NCBI RefSeq assembly: GCF_004359215.1 | Contig: NW_027152021.1 | Span: 348,680 to 372,490, forward strand | Origin: Bremia lactucae | Lineage: Eukaryota > Oomycota > Peronosporomycetes > Peronosporales > Peronosporaceae | DNA: 23,811 bases | Reading direction: 5' to 3' | Shown here: positions 1-8,900 of the stretch, piece by piece | Numbering within the stretch: the stretch's first letter is position 1 | Layout of the letters: every line of letters begins with the position of its first letter | Translations under genes and position numbers: made by a program | The notes under the pieces: model-generated | What the model saw: the letters and a program-made list of their open reading frames with translations, nothing else | What the model was told of the DNA's origin: nothing | Databases searched by the model: none

Positions 1-759
1 TAGAAGTCTAGTAACTTCTACCATTTGAGGGGATTTCTCCTCAAATACGTGGGGACCTCTTCCCTCAACGTCTTCCGAGTGTGATTGCGCTATCACAGTC
101 GGGTCCACTACGGTCGACTCTCTACTCGACCTTGGATCATCGTGTTGTCCTTTCTGGGCAACCGGTATACTCCTTGAATGTCGCCCACTAAGCGTACATT
201 CATGTCCCAATCCACTCGACCTTTTCGAGTGGTGGACCTTCGGCGCTGCCTGTGCATTAACACAGCCGCCGGCAGCTGACTCCACATTGTGATTGGTAAT
301 CACACTGTGATCTTGTGCGGTTGTACTAACGACCGTACCACAAGTGAGGCCATCGCACTCACTCGTAGTACATCCACACGCTTGTGGACGCTCCAAGACG
401 TTCATCAGATGGCCATCTGATGAACAAGTGGCAGGCATCTTTACGGATCGATGCTGCCAGCTGATCCTTGGCTCGTATTTTCTGAGCCAAGGTAAACCCA
501 GGATGACATCAAATTTGTCATCCAAATCCAGTACGATGAAATCATCATCATACTGTAAATCGCTTAACGTGTAGTGAAATTTCACTACGCGTTTCATTAC
601 TGTTATCGATGCGCCTGCCGCTAGACGTACCGTCATCCTCGTTGGAAGGATGTCGCGCTCAACATATTTGAGCCTACGACCCTCTAGTGACTGGCGACGA
701 ATAAAGTTATTCGACGCTCCGCAGTCCACTAGGGCTCTGAGTGACAAATCATTTGTCAC
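1..759 (-). pseudogene. Retropepsin-like aspartic protease region of pol (copy 1, runs off the window)
   Basis: This is the start of the pol polyprotein of the retroelement. The active-site motif reads ALVDCGASNNF (Asp-Cys-Gly in place of the common Asp-Ser/Thr-Gly), and a downstream DVILGLPWL segment matches the second conserved strand of Ty3/Gypsy proteases. The frame is open from about base 890 to the window edge and lies in the -1 frame relative to gag. A Ser/His-rich spacer follows the protease fold, as expected before reverse transcriptase. I call it a pseudogene because the upstream gag is broken, although the visible protease frame itself is intact. Confidence 0.8.
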
Positions 760-893
760 TTTCAATTTCAAGGTGATGAGTGATACCTCATCACCAGGTG
801 CAGAGACACATAATGATTGTGTGTCTGGAGCAACTTTAGTCAAGAGATTTGCAAATTCTCTTGAGTTTGCTGGATCTGTAGGGCGTTGCGCCC

Positions 894-1924
894 CTACTGA
901 CCCCGACCGTTATTTGGCGATCCGCCTCGCTGCTGCGATTTCGCAACAACGTTGGACCCGCGCCCGTTGCCCTTTTTGGCATTCGGTCTATAATAACGTT
1001 CAGTACTTCTCGGTGCGGGGCGTGGGGCACTACACTCATGAGCGTAGTGTCCTAATTTTTTGCAGCGATGGCATTTTTGCGATCGCTTATTGCTAAAAAA
1101 ACGAGGTCTCTCGCTTTCGACGTAACAAAGGTCCATGGGTTCTGGACCAACCAGCTCGTTTCGTCTTGGTAGACGATATGATGACGAACTAGCTTGAGCC
1201 TGTCTCAAGCTAAAGTCCTCCTGTTCCGCAACGGATATAGCTTCTTCAAGCGTATCCAAATCCAAGCGGAACAGGCGGGTCTTTACGGGGCCATCCGTAA
1301 GACCTTGAATGAACACCGTAATCAACGTGTGTTCATGAACTGGTTATTTGTTATACAACTCGCAAAGAGTCGTATGTACTGGGCATATGCGTGAACATCA
1401 CGCTTGCCTTGCTTGAGTTTCAGAAGCTCTGAACGAGCTCTGAACTCAGCCCTTGGTGGTTCAAACGTCTGTTTGAGCCGGGTTAGAAAAGCCTCAAGCG
1501 ACCCAAAGACGTATGGGTCGCGCAACTTAAGGCCCAATGCCCATATTCTGGCACGACCTGCCAGATTTGATTGAGCAAATGCGACTTGCATTTGCTCGTC
1601 GATGATGTGACGTGCCCTTATGGCATCGTCCAACTCGACAAACCACCTCAAGAGGGAGTCTACTTCGACTCCCCTATACTTAGAGATGTCAATCTGTAAA
1701 GTTTCGGGACGACGCGTTTGCGTTATCCCAGGTACAGGGGTCTGTACCTGTTGTAGCCTCAACAGTTCTGCGTGTTGAGAGCCTTGCTGATTCAGCAAGG
1801 CTACTTTTTCCTTCATCTCGTCAAGTTCATGTTATATGAACTTGGCGATGGTTGAATGGAGGGCATCTCTGTCCAAATTTGACAACATTGCCAAGATTGC
1901 ATCGCTTCCTACGGTCGAACTCAT
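894..1924 (-). pseudogene. gag of copy 1: capsid-like domain plus CCHC zinc knuckle, broken
   Basis: The start codon is at 1924-1922. The N-terminal helix region is interrupted by a TAA near 1833, where copy 2 has CAA (Gln). The retrotransposon gag (capsid) domain follows at 1816-1322, with features such as LLRWFVELDDAIR and the segment around WALGLKLRDPYVFGS. A frameshift near 1322-1350 moves the remainder to another frame (1325-894), which ends in a basic, Gly-rich tail. That part contains a zinc knuckle CHRCKKLGHYAHEC (CX2CX4HX4C), which in this family binds the element RNA. The stop at 896-894 overlaps the protease frame by about 16 nt. Confidence 0.85.
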
Positions 1925-2057
1925 TCGTTCGACCGCACTACTTTCTATGTCACTTAGAAAGGAGTAGCTTTATGGGGAAACGTGATGCGTATTCCCACTA
2001 TCATCTAACATGTCCATGTTAGATGTGGGAAATGTGGTCCTTGGACGGACTACAAAG

Positions 2058-2065
2058 TGCTACCA
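2058..2065 (-). other. Candidate primer-binding site, copy 1
   Basis: Two bases inside the 5' LTR the minus strand reads TGGTAGCA, which matches the complement of the 3' end of initiator Met tRNA over 8 nt. Copy 2 has TGGTAGA at the equivalent place, also two bases from its LTR. The match stops after 8 nt, so the tRNA identity is tentative. Confidence 0.5.
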
Positions 2066-2067
2066 TA

Positions 2068-2491
2068 TGTAACGGGGCACTACGACTTGTGCTGTTTCAG
2101 TACAAGTCCACTTCGCACTGCTTCAGAAGCGAGTGGTGCCTTAGGTTATTTAACGTACACTAGTACGTGCAGAGGAAGACTTCTCTTTAAGGTAACTAGC
2201 TTAATGAGGGTAAAACAAGTACTGTATTAATATAATTAAGTGTCTTTTCTAACACTAAACATGTAATTGAATTCTTATCTCTATCTTATCTGTAACTCTC
2301 TCTTTGATTACTCCTACAGCTGATTAGTCTGCGGGGAATAAATAGATATAACGGTCTATACCTATTTTTGGATAAGAGTTCTGAATATTACTATATAAAG
2401 TAATATCCTGCAAATATTATCTAGCTTTTGAATAATATATTTATTAACAACCTTTCAGTGTTAATTTCATGTAACGATACACCCCGTTACA
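2068..2491 (-). repeat. LTR A: 5' LTR of copy 1 (424 bp)
   Basis: It starts TGTAACGGGG and ends CCCCGTTACA, a perfect 10-bp terminal inverted repeat of the TG...CA type. It shares body sequence with LTRs B-E but belongs with LTR E in one subfamily (CAGCTGATTAGTCTGCGGG; CACTACGACTTG). Hairpins lie at 2084-2108, 2108-2136 and 2153-2168. The right flank is ATTCA; the partner flank lies off-window. Confidence 0.92.
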
Positions 2492-2492
2492 A

Positions 2493-3560
2493 TTCACCAA
2501 TACAACTGATCGAGAGCTTGCATTAATGAGCGCACTGCCAATTCACTTCTTTACTTCTGTTCATATTCTCTGTATCTGGCACATCCAAAAGAACGTACTT
2601 GCAAACTGTCGCAAATATGGACAGGAAGAGAATTGGGGCGAATTTTGCAAGCCTGGGAGAGAAATATTTCCAACAACATCTGAAGAGCAATACATAAAAA
2701 CTGAACTATATGATTACAACGAATGCAGCCATACCCCAGATGCTCGCGTACCTTCAAGATACCTGGCTTGTGTACATAGAGCACTTTGTGCACGCGTATA
2801 CCAATCGGTATGCACATTTTGGAAATGTCACCGCGTCGAGAGCAGAAGGTCTTCACCATATGGTGAAGAGCTACATCAGCGATTCGACAAGGAACTTTCG
2901 CGATCTGCAAACCAGAATTGGACATGCAATAAATGCACAGATATAAAATCACCGAACTCAACTTTCGCAAGAGCGGATGCGAATTTTTCACAAGCACAAT
3001 ATTCCGCTTTTTAGCCATGTAGTTCGTCGCATATCTAAATATGCATTGGACATGACTCCTGCCCAGTTAAACATGTTTGAAACTCCATCTGAATTGCTTG
3101 TTTGCAGCAATACCATCAAGACAACAATGGGCATACCTTGCAAGCATGTGCTATTGGTCATGCAGACTAGCGCAAGGGCTCACAATCGATGATTTTTATT
3201 CTTTGTGGCGCCTTGATGATACCATTCCTGATCCAATCGATCGAACACATACATCTTTAGAGCCATACCTACTAGCAGTCAATTAGCGATTTAATGCAGT
3301 GGGAGCCTTCAAGCAACGGCAAATCATTGAACAGCTTGAAAATCTTGCAACGCTTCATCCAGCACCAATAAATAATCATGTTGTTCAGCTAAAAAGAGGT
3401 CGATCTCCTGGATCGCAAATGCGTTATGGAAATGCACTTATCTAACCGGCGTAATCCTTCTGCATTTGAATTTGCTCAGCCTGCACGTAGGGTGCGCTGC
3501 AGCATATGTCAAAATGTCGATCATAATGCTCAAACTTGCCCAAATCGTGTAGTTTTCTCT
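2493..3560 (+). pseudogene. Mutator-like (MULE) transposase, truncated and frameshifted
   Basis: This DNA transposase remnant is read in at least three frames. It opens with TTDRELALM at about 2502, matching the second catalytic Asp region of MULE transposases, then LCIWHIQKNVLANC (the C-x-W-H motif). A segment at 2710-2946 contains TSRAEG-like GNVTASRAEGLHH, the likely catalytic Glu region. A SWIM-like stretch with MGIPCKH follows near 3128. A CX2CX4HX4C knuckle (3498-3539) sits near the end, as in many MULE proteins. The part before the second Asp is missing because LTR A interrupts the gene. No intact start or single open frame remains, so it is inactive. Confidence 0.85.
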
Positions 3561-4149
3561 AGTAGCTCCATGACAGGTCCTTCTTATCTGTTGTTTCGAA
3601 GAATATACATAGTATTTATAGTTCTTCGCATAGAAAATAATATTTATGTAGCGGTACACCCCATCACAGGCTGAATATTCACCCCTTTCTAATTTGTATC
3701 TCGGATTTATATGATATGCATAAGAATATAGTTTAATTTGAAGCACATAATTGCGTTCAACTGGGTATTTTGTGCGAAAGCGGCGTGGAGTCGACAACAA
3801 GTGAGTAGTTGATAAAATACTGCGGACGTTGCGAAATACTACATCGACGCTCTGTCGGGGCTGGAGCAAAGGTGGATTATAGACGGTTGTGAATTGTTTC
3901 GATAGTTTTCGAATTATTCATCGATATGCGATGCCGTTTATAATGCGTTTTGCACTAGTATTCCATTGGAAAGATACAAATTTGGGTAGATCCGAACTTG
4001 ATCTGGAGTGTGTATGCAGCAAGCGGATAGGTAATAACTTGTTAGCTAGCACCATCGTGTTCTAAAACTCATTTCCGGCTTTGCCTTCTAGGTGAGGCTG
4101 TTGAGATGGAGATCAACTTTTGTCTTTCTCACAAAGGACCTTCGGCAAA
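3561..4149. other. No gene seen; contains an LTR-like end at 3647-3668
   Basis: No coding frame here looks real. The stretch 3647-3668 matches the last 22 bases of LTR A at about 18 positions, ending TACACCCCATCACA where LTR A has TACACCCCGTTACA. It may be the remnant end of a diverged related LTR; no matching start is visible. It is followed by ATTCACCCC (3677-3685), the reverse complement of the GGGGTGAAT motif at 5011-5126. The rest is AT-rich and featureless to my reading. Confidence 0.4.
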
Positions 4150-4960
4150 TTAATAACGACGTTGATATAGGTAGAAGCGGTTAGAGACTTTTGAGTTCTT
4201 CAAAGGTTAATAACTGCATCAGCTTAATTTGATGATGTTACTAGAAGTAGCGACACTAAGTAAAACAGCGAATAGCTTGCAATTTCCGAGTTCTTCGGCT
4301 ATTAATAATTATATGCAGCTTAACGAAGTGCTGCAAATTTCAGCTGTTACTGGGAAAGGCAGCATGCGATAATCGACTTTCGAGTTATTCGATTATTCGA
4401 ATTCATTTGCAGCTTAACTCTTTTTATGGTAGATACAAATAGGCATAGTAGTAGATAGTTTTTAACTTTCGGTGATATAACAGGTATAAATTTCTGCAGC
4501 TTAAATCTTTGTTTGTATTAATAGCGTCGAATAAAGGAGTGACTTGCTTAAGACTTCGAATTTTCCGAGATCAAAATAAGAAACAGCCTATCTTCGTTTT
4601 TTTAAATAGCGACATTGAGACAGGTAGTGACTTTTTTTTGAAATAAGAAACGACCATTCTCAATGAGAAAGGTAAGTGACTTGTTTGAAATAAGAAACGC
4701 AGTTGTATTTTAGCAACATTAAGAAATATAGTTCTTGTTTACTACTGCAGTAGTTCTGGTCGAAATTAAGAAAGATTCATTCTCTGAGCTGTTAATTAGA
4801 AAGCGGCATCGAGGATGGTAGTGACTTGTTTGCGACTGCAGTAGTTCTGGAGTCAAAAAAATGAGAAACGGCCTACCTCTACTGCGTTTTTTATTAGCTG
4901 CGTCAAGAAAGATACTGACTTGTTTGCGACTGCAGTAGTTCTGGAACTATATATATAGTG
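4150..4960. repeat. Degenerate tandem repeat (minisatellite-like), period about 94 bp
   Basis: Recurring words fall at regular spacing. GAGTTCTTC is at 4193 and 4288, with GAGTTATTC at 4382. GCAGCTTAA is at 4315, 4409 and 4497, with a variant near 4219. ACTGCAGTAGTTCTGG is at 4744, 4835 and 4929. A 28-nt stretch at 4823-4850 is repeated exactly at 4917-4944. AATAAGAAAC recurs at 4575, 4642 and 4689. Steps are mostly 88-96 bp, giving roughly eight decayed units, with the right-hand copies best preserved. No coding frame is visible. Confidence 0.65.
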
Positions 4961-5010
4961 TCTGACTTGAGCTCTAGAGGTCAAATGAAACGTTGAGCGT
5001 TAAATTACAG

Positions 5011-5126
5011 AGGTGGGGTGAATCGCGCGCGAAAAATTAGAGGTGAGATGAATTTAAATTTGAGACTTTAGGTTTATTCTTTCAGGGGGTGGGGTGAATA
5101 AAGCACGCATTTAGGGTGAGGTGAAT
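5011..5126. repeat. Cluster of GGGGTGAAT motifs next to copy 2
   Basis: GGGGTGAAT occurs at 5015-5023 and 5091-5099. GAGATGAAT is at 5045-5053 and GAGGTGAAT at 5118-5126. On the far side of copy 2 the motif continues as GCGATGAAT (13189-13197) and GGGATGAAT (13207-13215), suggesting that the retroelement landed inside this tract. Confidence 0.5.
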
Positions 5127-5165
5127 ATATTAATATTGATTTTAGGAGGTTATTGAGGGAGGGGG

Positions 5166-5486
5166 TGTAACGGGGCACTACTGACTTGTGCTGCTTCAGT
5201 ACAAGTCCACTTCGCACTACCTCAGTGCGGGTGGTGCCTCACGTCACTTCACGTACGCTAGTACGTGCAGAGAAAGACTCTCTTTTAAACACTTGCTTTA
5301 AAAAGGGTTAATTAAAAACTTTATTTTTATAATTGAGTTCTTCTAGTTCTATCTATTGAATACTAACTAAATTATAAATAATACAAAACACGTAATAAGT
5401 ATTGTATTTCTTTCTCTTTGCGCGCGTCCAGCGCTGACTGGACCTTAGGGAAAGTAGATCTAATGGTCTATATCTACCCCGTTACA
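5166..5486 (-). repeat. LTR B: 3' LTR of copy 2 (321 bp)
   Basis: It starts TGTAACGGGG and ends ACCCCGTTACA. It belongs to the subfamily with LTRs C and D (GCGTCCAGCGCTGACTGGAC). About 100 bp present near the right end of LTRs A, D and E (the AAGCTTTTAGAATATT to GTTAATTTCATG part) is missing. The hairpin CACGTAC-GCTA-GTACGTG is kept. Confidence 0.9.
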
Positions 5487-5499
5487 TCAGCCCTCCCTT
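5487..5499 (-). other. Polypurine tract next to the 3' LTR of copy 2
   Basis: On the minus strand it reads AAGGGAGGGCTGA directly before LTR B. The equivalent place in copy 3 reads TAGTGAGGGGTGA. A purine run here primes plus-strand DNA synthesis in LTR elements and supports leftward transcription. Confidence 0.6.
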
Positions 5500-5540
5500 A
5501 AGCGACAATCACTCTGACTGTCATTGGGTGGAGTGATCAC

Positions 5541-5547
5541 TATAAAA
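5541..5547 (+). promoter_or_regulatory. TATA-like box before the antisense coding region, copy 2
   Basis: TATAAAA lies exactly 63 bp upstream of the ATG at 5604. Copy 3 has TATAAGA at 21317, also exactly 63 bp before its ATG at 21380, within the well-conserved block GTGATCACTATAA. Function as a promoter is inference. Confidence 0.4.
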
Positions 5548-5603
5548 CCACCTAATCAAAAACGATGTTGATTGGTCAGAACAATCATTTTTAATTTTAT
5601 TTC

Positions 5604-7055
5604 ATGGTTAACAAGTACATGCGGTATGCGAATAGAGCGGCGCCTTCGGCTGCGGTTCATGCAACCGTTGGCGACGCATTATTGTCTCCTGCGGCGGACG
5701 TTTCGTCTGCCGTAGTGTCATCCTCCCCCGCAACTATAAATGTTGCGAGTGCACGTGGTGATACACCACGTGTATGCGACCCCTCTTTGCAGGTCGACTA
5801 CGAATGCGAGTCGGACGAAATGGCCGACTCGCGGAGAACAGAACAGTCGCCTGATCATCGTCAGGCGGCTGACAATGAGCCTTCGAAGACTCATCCGAGT
5901 AGACGTGCTGGTAGCATTCGCTACAGCATGTTCGGTATCGACGATGAGAATGATTCCTAATCGCCAGCACCGTCTCCCGTGCCGTCACCCGCACATATTT
6001 CTGTGGTTATGACGATGGCGTAAGCCATCGTAAGAAAAACTCTTGTGGTACCCCTGGTATAGTAGGTATCACTCACACTAAGGTGTCTCGTCTTATCCCT
6101 GAGAAAAAGCCGTGGCTTTTGCCGCGAACAGCTAATTAATAGCTTGTCTGGAGAGACTACTCCTCACAATAAATTTCTCTTATTTATTGCGACAAAGCTA
6201 CATGGCCTTAATCCCAGCGCGAAGAACTTTCGCGCTGAGGAAGATTTTTATCTCGATATTTTCTTCAAACACCGATGGTATAGTGGCAACAATAAGCGAG
6301 ATAAAGTCTCGCTTATGCAAGCCTGGAGCGCGTTCATTCGCAATGTCAAAGACATTGGACGCGAAGCCTGGCTTCAGAGACTTAACGAGATTCGAGTTAA
6401 TTTCTGAAAAACGAACTTCAACCGGTGCAAGGTATAAGTTACATCGGTTGTCACGTGAGGCTTCTGATCCATTGGATGGGTCTCGTCATTCTGACGGACG
6501 AGGCCCTCAACGTCAACAACCAGCTGGGAACGAGGCTCCCAGCTGTCATATGAAGGTGGATAATCGCGCCAGCAAACAAGATAACTCGTTCGCTGCCCCT
6601 TCACATCATGGCGGTTTTGAATACGTTCCAAAAAGAAACGTTGACCGCCGTGTGAATCCACCAATGGTTGTGGCGGAGGAGGAAAAATTAGATCCGACCC
6701 ATGTGTCGGATCTAGAGTCGAAGATCGACAACTCGAGTACTTCCTCCATGAATTGGAGGAGGGACTTGATCACGAGCGCGGTAAGCATCGCTCGTTGGAG
6801 CAGACGGTGCAGGCTCACTATATCGAATGGCTGGAAGACCGTTCGAAGAGTGCGTACTCCATGTTGGAGTACAAACGGAAATATCACGCTTTTCGTGATG
6901 AGCGATCGTCCGCTCATCGCGGTTTCGAGGATCTTCGGACCCGACATGAGAATCTCCAGATTCAACATGAGAATCTTGTTCGTGACCACAAGAATCCTAT
7001 AGGGATTATTGAAAAGGGTGGTCAGATCCGTCCTCGGAAGAAACACGCGTACTGA
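5604..7055 (+). pseudogene. Antisense coding region of copy 2: acidic N-terminus, Trp-rich domain, coiled coil
   Basis: This is a plus-strand coding region opposite to pol. It is split into at least three frames here. 5604-5960 is Ala/Ser-rich then acidic, ending in FGIDDENDS. 6144-6407 is a compact domain with FIATKLHGLNPSAKNF, KHRWYSGNNKRDKVSL and QAWSAFIRNVKDIGREAW. 6753-7055 is a charged, heptad-like helix (RHENLQIQHENLVRDHKN). A frame also stays open across the chromodomain on the other strand (6187-7002). Copy 3 keeps the same order with about 85-90% similarity in the central domain. Relative to copy 3, 188 bp (22201-22388 there) are deleted. I do not recognise the family; a captured host gene or an accessory element gene are both possible. 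It could in part be a shadow of pol, but the stretch before 6374 lies outside pol. Confidence 0.5.
6374..6664 (-). pseudogene. Chromodomain at the C-terminus of integrase, copy 2
   Basis: The segment has the chromodomain pattern: DSHGGQRFFLERI, then GQRTSYLVCWRDYPPSYDSWEP. Aromatic residues and the W-x-x-Y-P-P-S-x-D-S-W-E-P core match those of chromovirus integrases, where the domain directs insertion to modified histones. A tail of about 30 residues reaches the stop at 6374. The reading frame is not continuous with the integrase C-terminal region at 7022-7426, because a frameshift lies near 7040. Confidence 0.8.
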
Positions 7056-7426
7056 CGGTATAGGCGGAGCCGACCAACGTAAAACGTAGGATGCGAACGT
7101 ATCCTACGTGGCAATTCTATTGTGTACGCATTGCCTCTGCGATGCAGTACACGGAAAAGCTCAATGAACTTGGGTAGTAAGTTTACTGCTACCATATAAG
7201 TGACTACACGCTTAATTAAGTGTACCGTAGAGAATAGTACTAGGTCATTACTTTGAAATGAAAGAACATTTGCTCTTCCATGTTTGTCTGCGTTCCGTTT
7301 CTGACGGTCTACTGCTTTTGCAATGGAATCCTGTACGAAACGGATTACTGATTCTCGAGTCAGCAGAAGTTCCTCTGCTTTCGCATTTGTTTTGTCCTTT
7401 TCAGTGCGCTTTGATCGCACTGCCAT
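7022..7426 (-). pseudogene. Integrase C-terminal (GPY/F-type) region, copy 2
   Basis: The sequence contains RQKRNADKHGRAN, NDLVLFSTVHL and the GPY/F-like KFIELFRVLHRRGNAYTIELP followed by HPTFYVGRLRLY. Copy 3 has the more canonical KFIGPFRVLHRRGNAYTIEL. In Ty3/Gypsy elements this region follows the catalytic core and contacts DNA. The frame runs out at 7022, where copy 3 continues for another 110 or so residues as a low-complexity linker, so copy 2 has an indel near 7045. Confidence 0.8.
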
Positions 7427-8134
7427 GAGGGTTTTCTCATCTTCGATGTCAATTGCATCGACATCGACATTTTTCGAGTCGTTGTTGACTTCAACGCGTG
7501 ATGAGCATGAGCTAGAAATGGTTTTGCTCGTTCGAGTCCATTCCCTCCTTAAACTAGAGGATCCCCCTAATTGGGTGGGTATGCGAGGATGGCGTACGTA
7601 AGTTCACGAAGAACGGTGTATGCGTTGTGGACGCATGCACCGAATTATTGATGGCGAATTTGACCATCGGTAAGAACTCGCTCCAACTCGGATACGTTTG
7701 GACGTAACGTCAAAGTATCTCTTCGAGGACGCGATTTACGCGTTCCGTCTGATTATCTGTCTCTGGATGATGAGAAGTTGAAATAGTCAGCCGTGTTCCG
7801 ATCTCTCGGAACACGCATTGTTAAAACCTCAGCGTGAGCCGTGGATTTCTATCAGAGACCGGTTCAAGGGGTAACCCGTGGAGTTTAAATACCATGTCGA
7901 TAAAGACACGGGCACATCCCGAAGCCGTGATTGACTCTGGCACTGCAACAAGATGTACAATCTTGCTGATTCGGTCTGCAAAAACAAGGATTCCATTGTT
8001 TTTTGTGATCGACTTCGGTAAACCGAAAATGAAGTCCAAGATACGGACTGCCAACATTCTGCCGGAAGTGGTAGAAGTTGGAGAGGTGCACGGGATGAAG
8101 GGCTAGGCTTTATCGTTTGATATATACCTCGCAA
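7427..8134 (-). pseudogene. Integrase catalytic core, copy 2, frameshifted
   Basis: Pieces in different frames add up to a retroviral-type integrase core. One has DFIFGLPKSITKNNGILVFADR (first catalytic Asp) and HGLPLEPVSDRNPR (second Asp). Further left, decoded from 7640-7800, is SHHPETDNQTERVNR, which carries the catalytic Glu, followed by an in-frame stop and then PSWSEFLPMVKFAINNS. Upstream, GIYQTIKPSPSSRAPLQ marks the link after the zinc-binding region. Stops and frameshifts make it inactive. Confidence 0.8.
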
Positions 8135-8426
8135 GCACGAATGTAGTTGCGCACGAGCTGATACTGGCAGGGCTAGTAAAAGTTGCGACTTACTGTGAGG
8201 TAAGTTTTCTCGCGTCCACGATGCCCACTTGTTGGTGCATCGTGACGCTCATACATGATGCGCAAATCATTGTGAGTCGGGACGACGACACGTGGAGTGT
8301 CGCCGGCAACGGCTGTGTAATACAATAAGCCGTTGCGTGTCGTGTGTCGATCGGGTGACGATCAATATAAAGCCGGTAAATCTTTAAAAGATTTATCGGA
8401 TGGATTCATTAGATGATCCATTAAAC
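8135..8426 (-). pseudogene. Pol segment between RNase H and integrase core, copy 2
   Basis: By position this should hold the integrase zinc-binding (HHCC) region. I see no clean open frame and could not place all four zinc ligands; the stretch is decayed. Confidence 0.4.
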
Positions 8427-8900
8427 TCAGAAGGTCCTTATCTTCTGCGTAGGTTTCTTTTTGTCATCAAACAAGGTTGATGACGGAGCACTCGTAGTGA
8501 GTGTTGCAACACTGGGATTATTTTCACTGTTGGAATCCACTGCATCAGCGACGACATTAAGTCGTCCTGGTTTATATTCCACAAAGAAATTATACTCCGC
8601 GAAGAAGGATAGCCATCTCGCCATTTTTGCGAGAGGTGTGGGCTGTTTACGGCCGTGCGTAATGACGCATGGTCCGTATATACGATAAGTGGTCTGACTC
8701 CGAGAAGATAGACCCTAAATTTAGCCAGTGTATATTTCATGGCAAGGAGTTCCTTGTCATGTACTGGGTAATTGCGTTCAGCTGGTTGCAGCTGACGCGA
8801 TTAGTAACAGACGGCGCAGAGCGCGCCGTCTGTGTCTTATTGCATTAAAGCACAGCCGATTGCAAAATTGCTGGCGTCACAGACCACATAAAAGGTCGGT
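8427..8900 (-). pseudogene. RNase H domain of pol, copy 2
   Basis: Decoded in two frames, the region reads FYVVCDASNFAIGCAL (catalytic Asp), HDKELLAMKYTLAKFRVYLLG (catalytic Glu), VYTDHASLRTAV (catalytic Asp), and MARWLSFFAEYNFFVEYKPG with VVADA at the end. This is the usual Ty3/Gypsy RNase H order. In-frame stops occur after GCALMQ and again a little further on, and a frameshift lies near 8620. Confidence 0.85.

Larger units (their letters stand above)
1..2491 (-). mobile_element. Ty3/Gypsy chromovirus-type LTR retrotransposon, copy 1, 5' part only
   Basis: The element is transcribed leftwards, so its 5' LTR is at the right (2068-2491), followed leftwards by a primer-binding site, gag and protease; the rest of pol lies beyond the left edge of the window. 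Gag carries a CCHC knuckle and the protease an Asp-Cys-Gly active site. Gag is broken by a nonsense codon and a frameshift, so this copy cannot act alone. It is inserted into the MULE pseudogene that resumes at 2493. Bases 1-498 are identical to 10824-11321, while the rest of the two copies differs by several percent plus indels. Orientation is supported by the primer-binding site beside this LTR and by the polypurine tracts beside the 3' LTRs of the other copies. Confidence 0.9.

Noticed and set aside
344..1394. Plus-strand open frames over the gag and protease of copy 1, and the same at 11167-11969
   Set aside because: They are reverse-strand shadows of gag and protease, show no domain features and change freely between copies.
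2551..3869. Minus-strand frames opposite the MULE remnant
   Set aside because: The plus strand carries recognisable transposase motifs; the minus frames have none.
5604..7055. Antisense coding region as an RxLR or Crinkler effector
   Set aside because: No signal peptide, RxLR or LxLFLAK motif is visible at its N-terminus.
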